Assembly: GCA_003598085.1 (NCBI GenBank) | Contig: QZKU01000077.1 | Location: 1-37,666 of the forward strand | DNA length: 37,666 nucleotides | From: Candidatus Abyssobacteria bacterium SURF_5 | GTDB taxonomy: Bacteria > Abyssobacteria > SURF-5 | Direction of reading: 5' to 3' | Shown here: in pieces, positions 7,807 to 17,265 of the stretch | Numbering within the stretch: the first letter of the stretch is position 1 | How the letters are laid out: each line of letters opens with the position of its first letter | Made by a program: the position numbers and the translations under genes | Notes under the pieces: model-generated | What the model saw: only the letters and a program-made list of their open reading frames with translations | Database searches by the model: none | Told to the model about the DNA's origin: nothing

Positions 7807-9656
7807 AGAAGTCGCTCCGCCTGTTTCAGAAAAACGCATGCGGCAAAGGGGCGAAGATCAAACCTGACGCGGCCGGCAGACGAAATTAATTCGGGCAGGG
7901 AACCGGCCCGCCCGCCCCATCGAGGATTATGTGCGTCCAGGATTTTTTTCCATTCGCCTTCCGGCAAGGGAACGTCGACCGAATCATTCTCCTTGCGAAA
8001 ATGAAACATGCACGCGACCATTTCGTCTTCTTCCCATCGTCTTACCAGAAGCACCTTTTCAGATTCGAAGGCTCTGACCGCCATGGTTTCTTTCCGCAAA
8101 TGCGCAAGCGCCGGAATTTTTTTGCGCAACCGAATCAGTTCCTTATAAAAAGCGAGAAGCGCTGCATGATGCCCGCTGCTCTTTAACGAATGGTTCAGCT
8201 TGGCGCTGCGAAATGTGTCCTCGCTCTGTGGATCAGGCGGCTCGCCCTCCCATTGGAACTCCAAAAATTCGTCGCGTCGCCCCTTGCGTACCGCCTCGAC
8301 GAGCCGGGGGTCGCCGTGACTGATGAAATAAGGGAAGCGCGCGGTTTCTCCGTATTCCTCTCCCATGAAGAGGAGCGGCAGGAACGGAGAGAGGAGAACG
8401 ACTGCGGCTGCCAGTTTGAGCGCGTCAAATTCAACCAGTTCCGTCAGGCGTTCCCCCTGCATTCGATTGCCCACCTGATCATGGTTCTGCGAAAAAACGA
8501 CAAAACGTTCGGCAGGCGCCTCGCGCGAAGAATTGCCATGGCGCCGCCGCCGATACCGGGAATATTGGCCCGAATAAACATATCCCTCGCGAAAAGACTT
8601 CGCAAGATGGGCAAGTTCCCCGAAATCCTGGTAATATCCGGTTCGCTCGGCAGTCAGAAGAGCCCGCAGAGAGTGGTGAAAGTCATCGCACCACTGCGCG
8701 TCGAGCCCGTATCCGCCAAGCTCCCTCGGCCTGATAAGCCGCGCGTCATTGAGATCGCTCTCCGGGATCAAATATAACCGTCGATTCATTTTTTCCGACA
8801 GTTCGCGGGTGACGACGCCCAGTCTTTCGAGGAACGGCTCGGCCGAAAAATCGAGAATGGCGTGCACTGCATCCAGCCTCAGCGCATCGAAATGAAATTC
8901 CTTCAACCAATAGATGGCGTTCTCAGTGAAGTATCGGCGCACGCCGTCGCTGTATTCGTCATCAAAATTCACAGCCTCTCCCCATGGGGTCTTGTGGCGC
9001 GAGGTAAAATACGGGCCGAACTTTACCAGGTAATTTCCTTCCGGTCCGAGATGGTTGTATACAACATCCAGGACCGCCGCAAGCCCTTTCGCGTGACAGG
9101 CATCTACCAGTCTCTTCAATCCCGCCGGCCCGCCATATGCCGTATGCACCGCAAAAGGATAGGCGCCGTCATACCCCCAGTTCCGAGTACCGGGAAATTG
9201 AACCACGGGCATAAGTTCGACCGCCGTGATCCCGAGGTCCACCAGGTAATCGAGGTGGGGGATAAAAGCATCGAAGGTGCCCTCCGGCGTGTATGTCCCG
9301 ACGTGGACCTCGTACAGGATGTAGTCTTTGAGCGGAAGACCGAACCAGCAGGAGTCATTCCAGGCAAACTCCGAGCTTATTACCTCTGACGGCCCGTGAA
9401 CGCCTTCGGGCTGATATCGAGATGCCGGATCCGGCAGCTCAGCTTCGTCGTCCAGCCGAAATCGGTACCGTGCGCCGGGCTGAATGTCGCTCGCCGCAGT
9501 GCGGAAGTAGCCGAAATCGCCTCCTTCAAGGGGGATCACCGTCTCATGCGGCGAGAGAATATGAAGATCGACTTTCCGGCAGTTTGGCGCCCACACCAGA
9601 AAGTCGCAATTGCCGCCGCCGCGGTAAACGGCGCCGAGGCTGACGTCAAGGTTCAC
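7803..9656 (-). CDS. treZ: Maltooligosyltrehalose trehalohydrolase (GH13_10)
   Basis: TreZ cuts the alpha-1,4 bond next to the trehalose end of maltooligosyltrehalose and frees trehalose. The true start is very probably the GTG at 9656: GAGGAG lies seven bases upstream, and it gives 617 residues beginning MNLDVSLGAVYRGG, whereas the longest frame runs 35 codons back into glgB. An N-terminal CBM48-like beta domain (FLVWAPN) is followed by the GH13 barrel with DVVYNHLGPEGNYL, RLDAVHAI (nucleophile Asp), LIPESDLND (acid Glu) and FSQNHDQVGNR. It overlaps the end of glgB by 11 bases and the GH57 start by 4, so these three genes are translationally coupled. Confidence 0.94.
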   Translation of the reverse strand: MNLDVSLGAVYRGGGNCDFLVWAPNCRKVDLHILSPHETVIPLEGGDFGYFRTAASDIQPGARYRFRLDDEAELPDPASRYQPEGVHGPSEVISSEFAWNDSCWFGLPLKDYILYEVHVGTYTPEGTFDAFIPHLDYLVDLGITAVELMPVVQFPGTRNWGYDGAYPFAVHTAYGGPAGLKRLVDACHAKGLAAVLDVVYNHLGPEGNYLVKFGPYFTSRHKTPWGEAVNFDDEYSDGVRRYFTENAIYWLKEFHFDALRLDAVHAILDFSAEPFLERLGVVTRELSEKMNRRLYLIPESDLNDARLIRPRELGGYGLDAQWCDDFHHSLRALLTAERTGYYQDFGELAHLAKSFREGYVYSGQYSRYRRRRHGNSSREAPAERFVVFSQNHDQVGNRMQGERLTELVEFDALKLAAAVVLLSPFLPLLFMGEEYGETARFPYFISHGDPRLVEAVRKGRRDEFLEFQWEGEPPDPQSEDTFRSAKLNHSLKSSGHHAALLAFYKELIRLRKKIPALAHLRKETMAVRAFESEKVLLVRRWEEDEMVACMFHFRKENDSVDVPLPEGEWKKILDAHNPRWGGRAGSLPELISSAGRVRFDLRPFAACVFLKQAERLL

Positions 9657-11595
9657 CTGTTTTCTCCTCGCACTTGAAGAATACGATCCCCATGGGCGGT
9701 ATCGTCGCCATGAGGAAATTGGGGCGCCCGTGAAACGGGAATGGCGCGGCCTCGATGCCACCCAAATTTCCTTGTCCGCTGCCGCCGTAATCCTTTGAGT
9801 CGCTATTCAGGATTTCCCTCCAGAAGCCCGCGTGCGGAATCCCTATCCTGTAATTATGGCGCGGAACGGGAGTAAAGTTGCATGCAATGACAATGGTGTG
9901 ACTGGGGGAATGTCCTTTCCGCAAGAAAGTGATGACACTCTGCTCCGAATCATTGCAATCGATCCATTCAAATCCATACGGGTCGAAGTCGAATACATGC
10001 ATCGCCGGCTCGGTCCGATACAGCCGGTTGAGGTCTTCAACCCACCGCTTCATCCCCGCATGGAAAGGGAAGTCGAGGAGGTGCCAGTCCAGACTCTTCT
10101 CATGGTCCCATTCATCCCATTGTCCAAATTCCGCGCCCATGAAAAGCAGCTTCTTGCCCGGCTGTCCATACATGTAGCCGAGCAGTAGCCTCAGGTTGGC
10201 GAATTTCTGCCAGTCGTCGCCCGGCATCTTCCGCAAGAGGGAACCTTTTCCATAGACGACCTCGTCATGTGAAAGCGGGAGCACGAAGTTCTCATGGAAT
10301 GCGTACAGCATCCGGAAATTCAACAGCGTGTGATGAAACTTGCGGTGAACCGGGTCTTTCGACATGTATTCGAGGATATCGTGCATCCACCCCATATCCC
10401 ATTTCATGCCGAAGCCGAGGCCGCCCACATATGTGGGCCGGGACACCATCGGCCAGGCGGTTGACTCTTCAGCAATTGTTTGCGCAGTTGGAAAATGCTT
10501 GTAGACCTCCGCGTTGAACCGCCGCAGGAACGCGATAGCCTCCAGATTCTCCTTCCCGCCGAACTCGTTCGGTACCCATTCGCCGTCCTTGCGTGAGTAA
10601 TCGAGGTAGAGCATCGAGGCGACGGCATCGACCCGGAGCGCGTCGATATGATAGGCATCCATCCAGAAGAGGGCGCTGCTGATAAGGAAGCTCCGGACCT
10701 CGTTTCGGCCGTAATTGAAGATGTAGCTGTTCCAATCCGGCTGAATCCCTTTTTTCGGGTCAGCATGTTCGTACACATGGGTCCCGTCAAAGTATCCCAA
10801 TCCGTGTTCATCGCTCGGGAAATGAGAGGGCACCCAATCCAGAATCACGCCGATCTCGTGCTGGTGGAGAAGATCGATCAAGTACATAAAATCTTCCGGC
10901 GGACCATACCGGCTCGTGGGCGCGAAATACCCGAGAGACTGGTATCCCCACGAGCCATAGAAGGGATGCTCCATGACCGGCAGGAACTGAACATGAGTGA
11001 AGCCCGCGCCTTTCACATATTCAGCCATTTTCGGCGCGATCTCCCGGTAGGTCAGGGGCCGCTGCCATTCCTGGGCCATACGCATCCAGGAGCCGAGGTG
11101 CACTTCGTAAATCGAGATGGGGGAGGCATGGGAGTTCCGGCTCTGTCTGTTTTGAATCCATTTCGCATCTCCCCAACTGTAATTCACATCCCAGACGATT
11201 GAGGCCGTTTTTGGGGGGATCTCATAGTAGCGCGCCAAGGGGTCGGCCTTGTCCACCCGGTAATTGTGGTAGCGGGAAACGATGTGATACTTGTAGTGAG
11301 TTCCTTTACCGACTCCCTCGATGAAGCCCTCCCAGATGCCGCTCTGCCCCTTGGGATACAGGGGGTGGCTGGACTTATTCCATTCATTAAAGTCACCCAT
11401 CACAAAGACGCGTTCGGCGCCGGGAGCCCAGACCGAGAAGCAGGTTCCGGCGTTGCCCTCCCGTTCAACCAGATGAGCACCCAACTTATCGAAGAGACGA
11501 AAATGACTTCCCTCATTAAAAAGGTAGAGATCATCCTCGCTGAGCAGCGTTACATCATGCCGGACCTTCGCTCCGGCCGCCGCCGTTTCGTTCAT
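9646..11595 (-). CDS. glgB: 1,4-alpha-glucan branching enzyme (GH13_9)
   Basis: This 649-residue enzyme makes alpha-1,6 branches in the polymer produced by GlgE. An N-terminal CBM48 module (SVWAPGAERVFVMGDFNEW, about 54-72) precedes the barrel. Motifs are DWVPSHFPSDEHGL (253-266), ALRVDAVASMLYLDYSR with nucleophile D323, IAEEST with acid E376, and LSHDEVVYGKGSL. The C-terminal all-beta domain is complete. AAAGGAG five bases upstream fixes the ATG at 11595. The protein lacks the extra N1 domain of the longer enterobacterial form. It follows the treS-maltokinase gene after 42 bases. In GlgE-pathway operons GlgB is the standard partner. Confidence 0.95.
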   Translation of the reverse strand: MNETAAAGAKVRHDVTLLSEDDLYLFNEGSHFRLFDKLGAHLVEREGNAGTCFSVWAPGAERVFVMGDFNEWNKSSHPLYPKGQSGIWEGFIEGVGKGTHYKYHIVSRYHNYRVDKADPLARYYEIPPKTASIVWDVNYSWGDAKWIQNRQSRNSHASPISIYEVHLGSWMRMAQEWQRPLTYREIAPKMAEYVKGAGFTHVQFLPVMEHPFYGSWGYQSLGYFAPTSRYGPPEDFMYLIDLLHQHEIGVILDWVPSHFPSDEHGLGYFDGTHVYEHADPKKGIQPDWNSYIFNYGRNEVRSFLISSALFWMDAYHIDALRVDAVASMLYLDYSRKDGEWVPNEFGGKENLEAIAFLRRFNAEVYKHFPTAQTIAEESTAWPMVSRPTYVGGLGFGMKWDMGWMHDILEYMSKDPVHRKFHHTLLNFRMLYAFHENFVLPLSHDEVVYGKGSLLRKMPGDDWQKFANLRLLLGYMYGQPGKKLLFMGAEFGQWDEWDHEKSLDWHLLDFPFHAGMKRWVEDLNRLYRTEPAMHVFDFDPYGFEWIDCNDSEQSVITFLRKGHSPSHTIVIACNFTPVPRHNYRIGIPHAGFWREILNSDSKDYGGSGQGNLGGIEAAPFPFHGRPNFLMATIPPMGIVFFKCEEKTGEP

Positions 11596-11637
11596 GTTTT
11601 CTCCTTTCCAAATGCATTCTCGCCGAACAAGAAAACG

Positions 11638-14600
11638 CTATGACTCCATTAGTTTTTGAATTCCGCGAATCGGTATCCGCACCCAATTCGGCCGGTGATT
11701 GAGCTCATACCCCAATTCATAAATGGCTTTTTCCAGCAGGTAAAGGTCGAGAAGGACCCGAAGCTCCTCTCTTTCTTTTGGGAGGAAGGCACTCTGACCC
11801 GCCGGTTCCAGATACGACTGCAGAAACAATGCAGCGATCCACGTGTACCAGAACAGGGCCCACCGTTCAACGTAGGGCAAGTCCTCCGGGCGAATCAGAC
11901 CCCGTTCTTCTTGAGAAAAAATCGCCGAATAGGCGGCGTAATGAAATGAGCGCAGCATTCCCGCCACGTCGCGCAGGGGAGACCGCTTGATCCTGCGCTC
12001 GGAAATGGGGCGGGCCGGCTCTCCTTCGAAATCGATAATGACAAAATCCTTTCCCGTAAAGAGCAATTGCCCCAGGTGATAATCTCCATGACATCGAATT
12101 CGCATCGCAGTCACTTTCCTATCTACGAGAGAGCGGAAGCGGGAAAGGATTTCTTTCTCTTGCGCCGAAATTTGCTGAGCCTCCAGCCGGATTCCCTCGG
12201 GCAGGATCTTCATGAACTGATTCAAGAGCCCGAATGACTTAAGCGTCAAGTTACGCATCGATTGGTACAGTGACCGCTGGTATAATTTTGAGAACGGCTC
12301 GGGCGCAAAATCGGGATTTTCGCGGTTGGATGCCAATGCCACATGCAACTCGGCCGTGCGCCGCCCGATGAGGCGCGCCGCTTCCATATATGGGCCTATC
12401 ATTTCCTGTGCGAGATCAGACGGCTCCTTCCCGACAAGTTCCAGCGGGTGCATCGCGGGAACCGCCGGCTCGGCTTCGCGAGTCGTTCGCGCAAGCGCAT
12501 TTTCATAGTAATGTCCAAGATGTTCGAGCGTGTATCGCCACGCGTCGCCTTCGTTCGGAATGAAGTTCATGAGGATCGCGACTGTGGTTGGTTCGGCTCC
12601 CTTTACGCGATATTCTATGGCGCCGGCAACCGGGGCAATGGAAACATTGCGTTCGTTCAGAAACAGTCCGATCTCGAGGTCTGGATTGATCCCCCTGTCG
12701 GGGCGCCGAAACAGCTTCAAGATATATCGATCGCCATAGATAATCGAGGTGTTGCTCTGTTCCACATTGGGGATGAAAGGTTCGAGCGGCGGCTCCGTCT
12801 TGCGGGGTCTCCGGAAGAAACGAGTGGTAGTGGCGAACAATTCGCCGCGCCGTCCTTTTCGGCGATGATGCGATGCAATAACATGGAAGAGTTCGAAGGA
12901 AAATTGCTTATCCACCAGCGCGTCGTACAGGATTCCGGTTTCATTTTTCGATTTCACCTGCACGCGCGCGACAGTGGAGAGCGGGTGCTCCTTCATCAAA
13001 GCGTCGGCCTGCTCTCCGGCGACATAATTGAGAGGAAGCACGTATTCCTCTGAATCCCGGTCCAGATAATCCACGCGCACGATTGTTAGATGCGCCAGCA
13101 ATTGTTTATCCGGTATGGGAATAGCTTCGATTATCTCTGTCAAACTTACCTTCTGGGCTTTGCCGCCGAACCACCTGCATGATTTCAGGTATCCGGGGAG
13201 ATGCGCCTCGAGCTCTTCCTTTGCTTTTCCCCGAAACACCGATTCCCAATCCTTTGCGACTGTCAGAAGCGGCAACTCAAGCACATGACTGGCGACTTCC
13301 ATGCTTTCTTTCGTTTCACGCTTGGACTCGAGCAAAAACCAGTAGAACGAGTGTGGACCGAGCGTCAGCAGGTATGGCAATTCGCTCACCGCCGGGAATT
13401 CCGTTCGCCCGAACAATTCGATCGGGACAACCCCCTGGTATGCAGAAAGATCCAATTCGACGTATTGCACGAACCGGGACAGATTTGCGACAATCAGTAT
13501 TCGTTCCTCCTGGTATTCGCGAATATATGCGAGTATTTTTGGATTCGCTGGATTCAGGAATTGTATCGAGCCGCGTCCGAAGGCCTGGAATCGCCTCCGG
13601 AGCGAGATGAGGCGTTTCATCCACCACAACAACGAACTGGGATTATTCTGCTGCGCTTCCACGTTCAGTGATTCGTAATGGTATTCCGGATCGATGATGA
13701 CGGGCAGGTACAGCTTCTGCGGATTGGCGGAGGAAAAGCCTGCATTGCGGTCGGCGCTCCACTGCATCGGGGTCCGGACACCGTTGCGATCGCCCAGATA
13801 GTAATTATCGCCCATCCCGATCTCGTCGCCGTAATAGATGACAGGGGTGCCCGGCAGCGAGAGCAGGAGCCCGTTCATCATTTCGATGCGGCGGCGGTTG
13901 TTTTCCAAAAGCGGAGCCAACCGTCTGCGGATTCCGAGATTCACCCGCATTCGAGGGTCCTGCGCGTACACCCTGTACATGTAATCCCGGGCCTCATCCG
14001 TCACCATCTCGAGCGTCAGCTCGTCGTGGTTGCGAAGAAAGAGCGCCCACTGACAAGAGTCGGGAATGGCCGGCGTCTGATCGAGTATGTCGATTATCGG
14101 GAAGCGATCCTCCATCCGAAGCGCCATGAACATGCGCGTCATCAAGGGGAAATGGAAAGCCATGTGGCATTGATCGCCTTCGCCGAAGTACGCGACTGCA
14201 TCCTCAGGCCATTGATTCGCTTCTCCGAGGAACATGCGGTTCTTGAACCGCTTGTCGACGTGCGCCCTGAGCTTCTTGAGAAACTCGTAGGTTTCCGGAA
14301 GGTTCTCACAGTTTGTGCCGTCGCGTTCATAGAGATAGGGGACCGCATCCAAGCGCAGGCCGTCAACCCCAAGACTGAGCCAAGAGTCGATCACGCGCAG
14401 CATTGCTCGCTGAACGTCCGGATTATCGTAATTCAGGTCCGGCTGATGCGAATAGAAACGGTGCCAGTAATATGCCTTAGCCAGGTGATCCCAGCTCCAA
14501 TTAGACGGTTCGAAATCCCGGAAAATTATCCGGGCTTCCTCGTACCGCTCCCGAGTATCGCTCCATACGTAGAAGTTGCGCCACCGCGAGTTCGGAGCGG

Positions 14601-14985
14601 CCCTTCGTGCTCGCTGAAACCAGATGTGCTGATCGGATGTATGGTTCAGAACAAGCTCGGTAATCACGCGGATTCCGCGCTCATGCGCGCCGCCCAGGAA
14701 CTCCTTGAAATCGCGCAGGTTCCCGTATGCGGGATTGATATCCGTATAACTGGATATATCGTACCCGTCATCTCGCAGAGGGCTGGGGCAGAACGGGGTT
14801 AACCAGATAGCGGTGATTCCGAGGTCTTGCAGATAATCGAGCTTTTCGGCCAGTCCCCGAAAATCTCCGGTTCCGTCGCCGTCACTGTCGCGGAAAGCGC
14901 GCACGTGCGCCTCATAAACAACAGCATCTTTGTACCAGTATGGATCGTCTTCCAACGCGACAAATTCTTTCGGCCCGAGCTTCAT
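11638..14985 (-). CDS. treS: Trehalose synthase / maltokinase fusion
   Basis: This 1115-residue bifunctional protein interconverts trehalose and maltose (TreS, about 1-560) and phosphorylates maltose with ATP to maltose-1-phosphate (Mak/Pep2, about 590-1115). TreS motifs are ELVLNHTSDQHIWFQ (110-124), GLRLDAVPYLYERDG with D213, FLGEANQWPED with E255, and FLRNHDELTLEMV with D321. The C-terminal part has the aminoglycoside-phosphotransferase-like catalytic loop CHGDYHLGQLL and the metal site VIIDFEGEP. GAGGGAG seven bases upstream supports the ATG, 13 bases after the glgE stop. Such fusions are known in several phyla and channel trehalose toward GlgE. This is the ATP-consuming step of the locus. 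Confidence 0.95.
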   Translation of the reverse strand: MKLGPKEFVALEDDPYWYKDAVVYEAHVRAFRDSDGDGTGDFRGLAEKLDYLQDLGITAIWLTPFCPSPLRDDGYDISSYTDINPAYGNLRDFKEFLGGAHERGIRVITELVLNHTSDQHIWFQRARRAAPNSRWRNFYVWSDTRERYEEARIIFRDFEPSNWSWDHLAKAYYWHRFYSHQPDLNYDNPDVQRAMLRVIDSWLSLGVDGLRLDAVPYLYERDGTNCENLPETYEFLKKLRAHVDKRFKNRMFLGEANQWPEDAVAYFGEGDQCHMAFHFPLMTRMFMALRMEDRFPIIDILDQTPAIPDSCQWALFLRNHDELTLEMVTDEARDYMYRVYAQDPRMRVNLGIRRRLAPLLENNRRRIEMMNGLLLSLPGTPVIYYGDEIGMGDNYYLGDRNGVRTPMQWSADRNAGFSSANPQKLYLPVIIDPEYHYESLNVEAQQNNPSSLLWWMKRLISLRRRFQAFGRGSIQFLNPANPKILAYIREYQEERILIVANLSRFVQYVELDLSAYQGVVPIELFGRTEFPAVSELPYLLTLGPHSFYWFLLESKRETKESMEVASHVLELPLLTVAKDWESVFRGKAKEELEAHLPGYLKSCRWFGGKAQKVSLTEIIEAIPIPDKQLLAHLTIVRVDYLDRDSEEYVLPLNYVAGEQADALMKEHPLSTVARVQVKSKNETGILYDALVDKQFSFELFHVIASHHRRKGRRGELFATTTRFFRRPRKTEPPLEPFIPNVEQSNTSIIYGDRYILKLFRRPDRGINPDLEIGLFLNERNVSIAPVAGAIEYRVKGAEPTTVAILMNFIPNEGDAWRYTLEHLGHYYENALARTTREAEPAVPAMHPLELVGKEPSDLAQEMIGPYMEAARLIGRRTAELHVALASNRENPDFAPEPFSKLYQRSLYQSMRNLTLKSFGLLNQFMKILPEGIRLEAQQISAQEKEILSRFRSLVDRKVTAMRIRCHGDYHLGQLLFTGKDFVIIDFEGEPARPISERRIKRSPLRDVAGMLRSFHYAAYSAIFSQEERGLIRPEDLPYVERWALFWYTWIAALFLQSYLEPAGQSAFLPKEREELRVLLDLYLLEKAIYELGYELNHRPNWVRIPIRGIQKLMES

Positions 14986-14998
14986 TCGGATGCTCCCT

Positions 14999-16984
14999 CT
15001 ACATGAAATAATCGAAATCTCTTTCCGTCCGAATCCGCCTCCGGATTCGAAACAGGTGTGCGGGAACCACGTTCGGGTCTATCTCGACGTAGTTTCTCGA
15101 GCCGTACCACAGGTACCGCGCGCCGCTCAACAGATCGTGCGCCTGGTAGGACTGATGCGGATCGAGCCCGAACAGCGAAAGCGGGATGTCGAGCCAGCCC
15201 GCATGCGCATGATGCGCATCCAGGTTGACTACCGCCAGGATGATATCGCTCAAGTCGTCCGTATGCTTGCTGTAGCAAATGAGCTGTTCGTTGCTGATCG
15301 CATGAAAACGCAGGTTCCGACCGCTTTGCAGCGCGGGATTTTCCCGGCGCAGCTTGTTGACCATCGCGATGAGATGCTTGAGACTGTCAGACCGATCAAT
15401 GTCCCAATACCGTATCTCGTACTTCTCGCTGCCAAAGTATTCCTCGCTTCCAAATTCGCGCGCGCGGTCCTCGCACAACTCAAAGGCAGGCCCATATATC
15501 CCATAGCTGGCGCCGAGGGTGGCCGCAAGGATAAAGCGGATCATGAAAGCGGGGCGGCCGCCCATCTGGAGATATTCCGTGAGGATATCGGGCGTGTTCG
15601 GCCACAGGTTCGGTCGAAAAAACTCGCTGACTTCCGTCTGTGTGAGCTCCGCGAAATACTGCTCGAGTTCCCATTTCGTATTTCGCCAAGTGAAATACGT
15701 GTAGGACTGGCTGAACCCCACCTTTGCAAGGTCATACATGACCTTTGGACGCGTGAACGCCTCGGAGAGAAAGAGGATGTCCGGGCGAACCGATCGAACT
15801 TCTGCGATCAACCACTCCCAGAACTGAAATGGTTTGGTATGCGGATTATCAACCCGAAAAATGGTTACTCCCTGTTCGATCCAGAAGAAAACGATCTTTC
15901 GGATCTCTTCCCACAGCTTTCGCCAGCTATCAGATTCAAAGTTGAAGGGATAGATGTCCTCATATTTCTTTGGCGGGTTCTCGGCGTATTGTATAGTTCC
16001 GTCGGGACGCCAGCGGAACCATTCAGGGTGGTCTTTGACATATGGATGATCGGGAGTTCCCTGAAGCGCGAGATCGATCGCGGTTTCAACCCCTAATTCT
16101 TTCCCCTTTTCAACGAGCCGGCGGAAATCCTCAAGTGTACCCAACTGCGGGTGCACCGCCATGTGTCCGCCTTCCGAGGAGCCAATGGCCCATGGACTGC
16201 CGGGATCGTCGGGGCCGGCATCCGGTCGATTGTTTCTTCCCTTGCGGTTGGTTGTGCCAATCGGATGTATCGGGGGGAGGTAAAGGACGTCGAACCCCAT
16301 CGACGCGATGTACGGGAGCCGCTTTTCGCAATCGGCGAACGTGCCGTGCCGGCCGGGCTCGGCACTGCAGGAGCGGGGGAACATTTCGTACCAGGCGCTG
16401 AACTGCGCCTTGGTGCGGTCCACGAAGACAACCAATTCTTTTCCGTAGCCGGTGGCGAAACGTCTATCCGGATATTTTGCCATTAAACTTGCGGGTTCAT
16501 CTCCGAACGACAGGTCGAACGCCGTTTGATCGTCGGGTACCGTTCTCAAAGCTCGGGCCAAATCCTGAAGCCTTTCGGCATCGGGACCGGATGCCCGTCC
16601 GGCGGCCTCACCAAGGAGGTCCGCGCCAATGAGAAGATCAACCCGCGTGCCTGTTCCCGCATTCGCTTTTTTGGCTAAATCGGCGCGCCACGTTTTAAAA
16701 CGATCCACCCACGCCTCAATTGTGTAGCGGTAAAAGCCTATCTCGTCAACCGGAAATTGGCCTTCCCAACGGTCGTTCACCAGGTACTTCATGTGGGTCT
16801 CGTTCCAGACGGGAGCGCCCTCCTTCTTATGACAGAGGACCGCGGAGAGAGAATCATGCCCATCTGCAAAGATATCCGCTCGAACAGTCACCTTCTCGCC
16901 CACAACTCGTTTGATCGGAAAGCGGCCGCAGTCGATCTCAGGCCTCACCCGTTCAATTACAACTCGTTTTCTGCCTTCATCCAT
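14999..16984 (-). CDS. glgE: Alpha-1,4-glucan:maltose-1-phosphate maltosyltransferase (GH13_3)
   Basis: GlgE transfers maltose from maltose-1-phosphate to the non-reducing end of alpha-1,4-glucan, giving linear polymer. The start chosen (ATG at 16984, CAGGG eight bases upstream) gives 661 residues beginning MDEGRKRVVIERVRPEID, the family N-terminus. Longer frames reach a TTG at 17047 without a ribosome-binding site. Domains: an N-terminal beta and helical-bundle part (1-210), then the barrel with LYLPPIHPIG, FRVDNPHTKP (nucleophile D379), FLSEAFTRP (acid E408), and PNLWPNTPDILTEYLQ with the third carboxylate, then a beta domain. It is the first gene of the seven-gene operon and the committed polymer-building step, since no glgA or glgC lies in the window. 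Confidence 0.95.
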   Translation of the reverse strand: MDEGRKRVVIERVRPEIDCGRFPIKRVVGEKVTVRADIFADGHDSLSAVLCHKKEGAPVWNETHMKYLVNDRWEGQFPVDEIGFYRYTIEAWVDRFKTWRADLAKKANAGTGTRVDLLIGADLLGEAAGRASGPDAERLQDLARALRTVPDDQTAFDLSFGDEPASLMAKYPDRRFATGYGKELVVFVDRTKAQFSAWYEMFPRSCSAEPGRHGTFADCEKRLPYIASMGFDVLYLPPIHPIGTTNRKGRNNRPDAGPDDPGSPWAIGSSEGGHMAVHPQLGTLEDFRRLVEKGKELGVETAIDLALQGTPDHPYVKDHPEWFRWRPDGTIQYAENPPKKYEDIYPFNFESDSWRKLWEEIRKIVFFWIEQGVTIFRVDNPHTKPFQFWEWLIAEVRSVRPDILFLSEAFTRPKVMYDLAKVGFSQSYTYFTWRNTKWELEQYFAELTQTEVSEFFRPNLWPNTPDILTEYLQMGGRPAFMIRFILAATLGASYGIYGPAFELCEDRAREFGSEEYFGSEKYEIRYWDIDRSDSLKHLIAMVNKLRRENPALQSGRNLRFHAISNEQLICYSKHTDDLSDIILAVVNLDAHHAHAGWLDIPLSLFGLDPHQSYQAHDLLSGARYLWYGSRNYVEIDPNVVPAHLFRIRRRIRTERDFDYFM

Positions 16985-17063
16985 AAGAAAACCCTGCTTC
17001 TGATCATTGGCGGGGCTCTTGGTACACATCGCCAACAAAGTGATCAAGAGGATAACTTTTTAT

Positions 17064-17092
17064 AGATTAACGAATTTAAAGCCAGTCGGCAA
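17064..17092 (-). promoter_or_regulatory. Possible sigma-70 promoter of the glgE operon
   Basis: On the minus strand TTGCCG and TAATCT are 17 bases apart, about 80 bases ahead of glgE. A TATAAA overlaps just downstream (17059-17064) but has no well-spaced -35. The match is weak, and an activator or another promoter in the 281-base gap is possible. Confidence 0.25.
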
Positions 17093-17265
17093 GGGAATGA
17101 ACAATACTGATCATCCAAGCCGAATGCGGTGCGTCGATCGGCGCCGCCAGTTCTTCTCAAAATATCAGCTTAAGGGTACTACGAAATTTGGGAAATGCTG
17201 GACGAGGCCTGGCGCTTTGCCGGAAATATCAGAAGAAGCCGAAAAAAGAGCGAAAGCTTGCCGAA

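Noticed and set aside
13678-16096. Two long plus-strand open frames (374 and 388 codons) opposite treS-mak and glgE
   Set aside because: They are antisense to strongly conserved enzyme genes, have no family resemblance and arise from codon bias.
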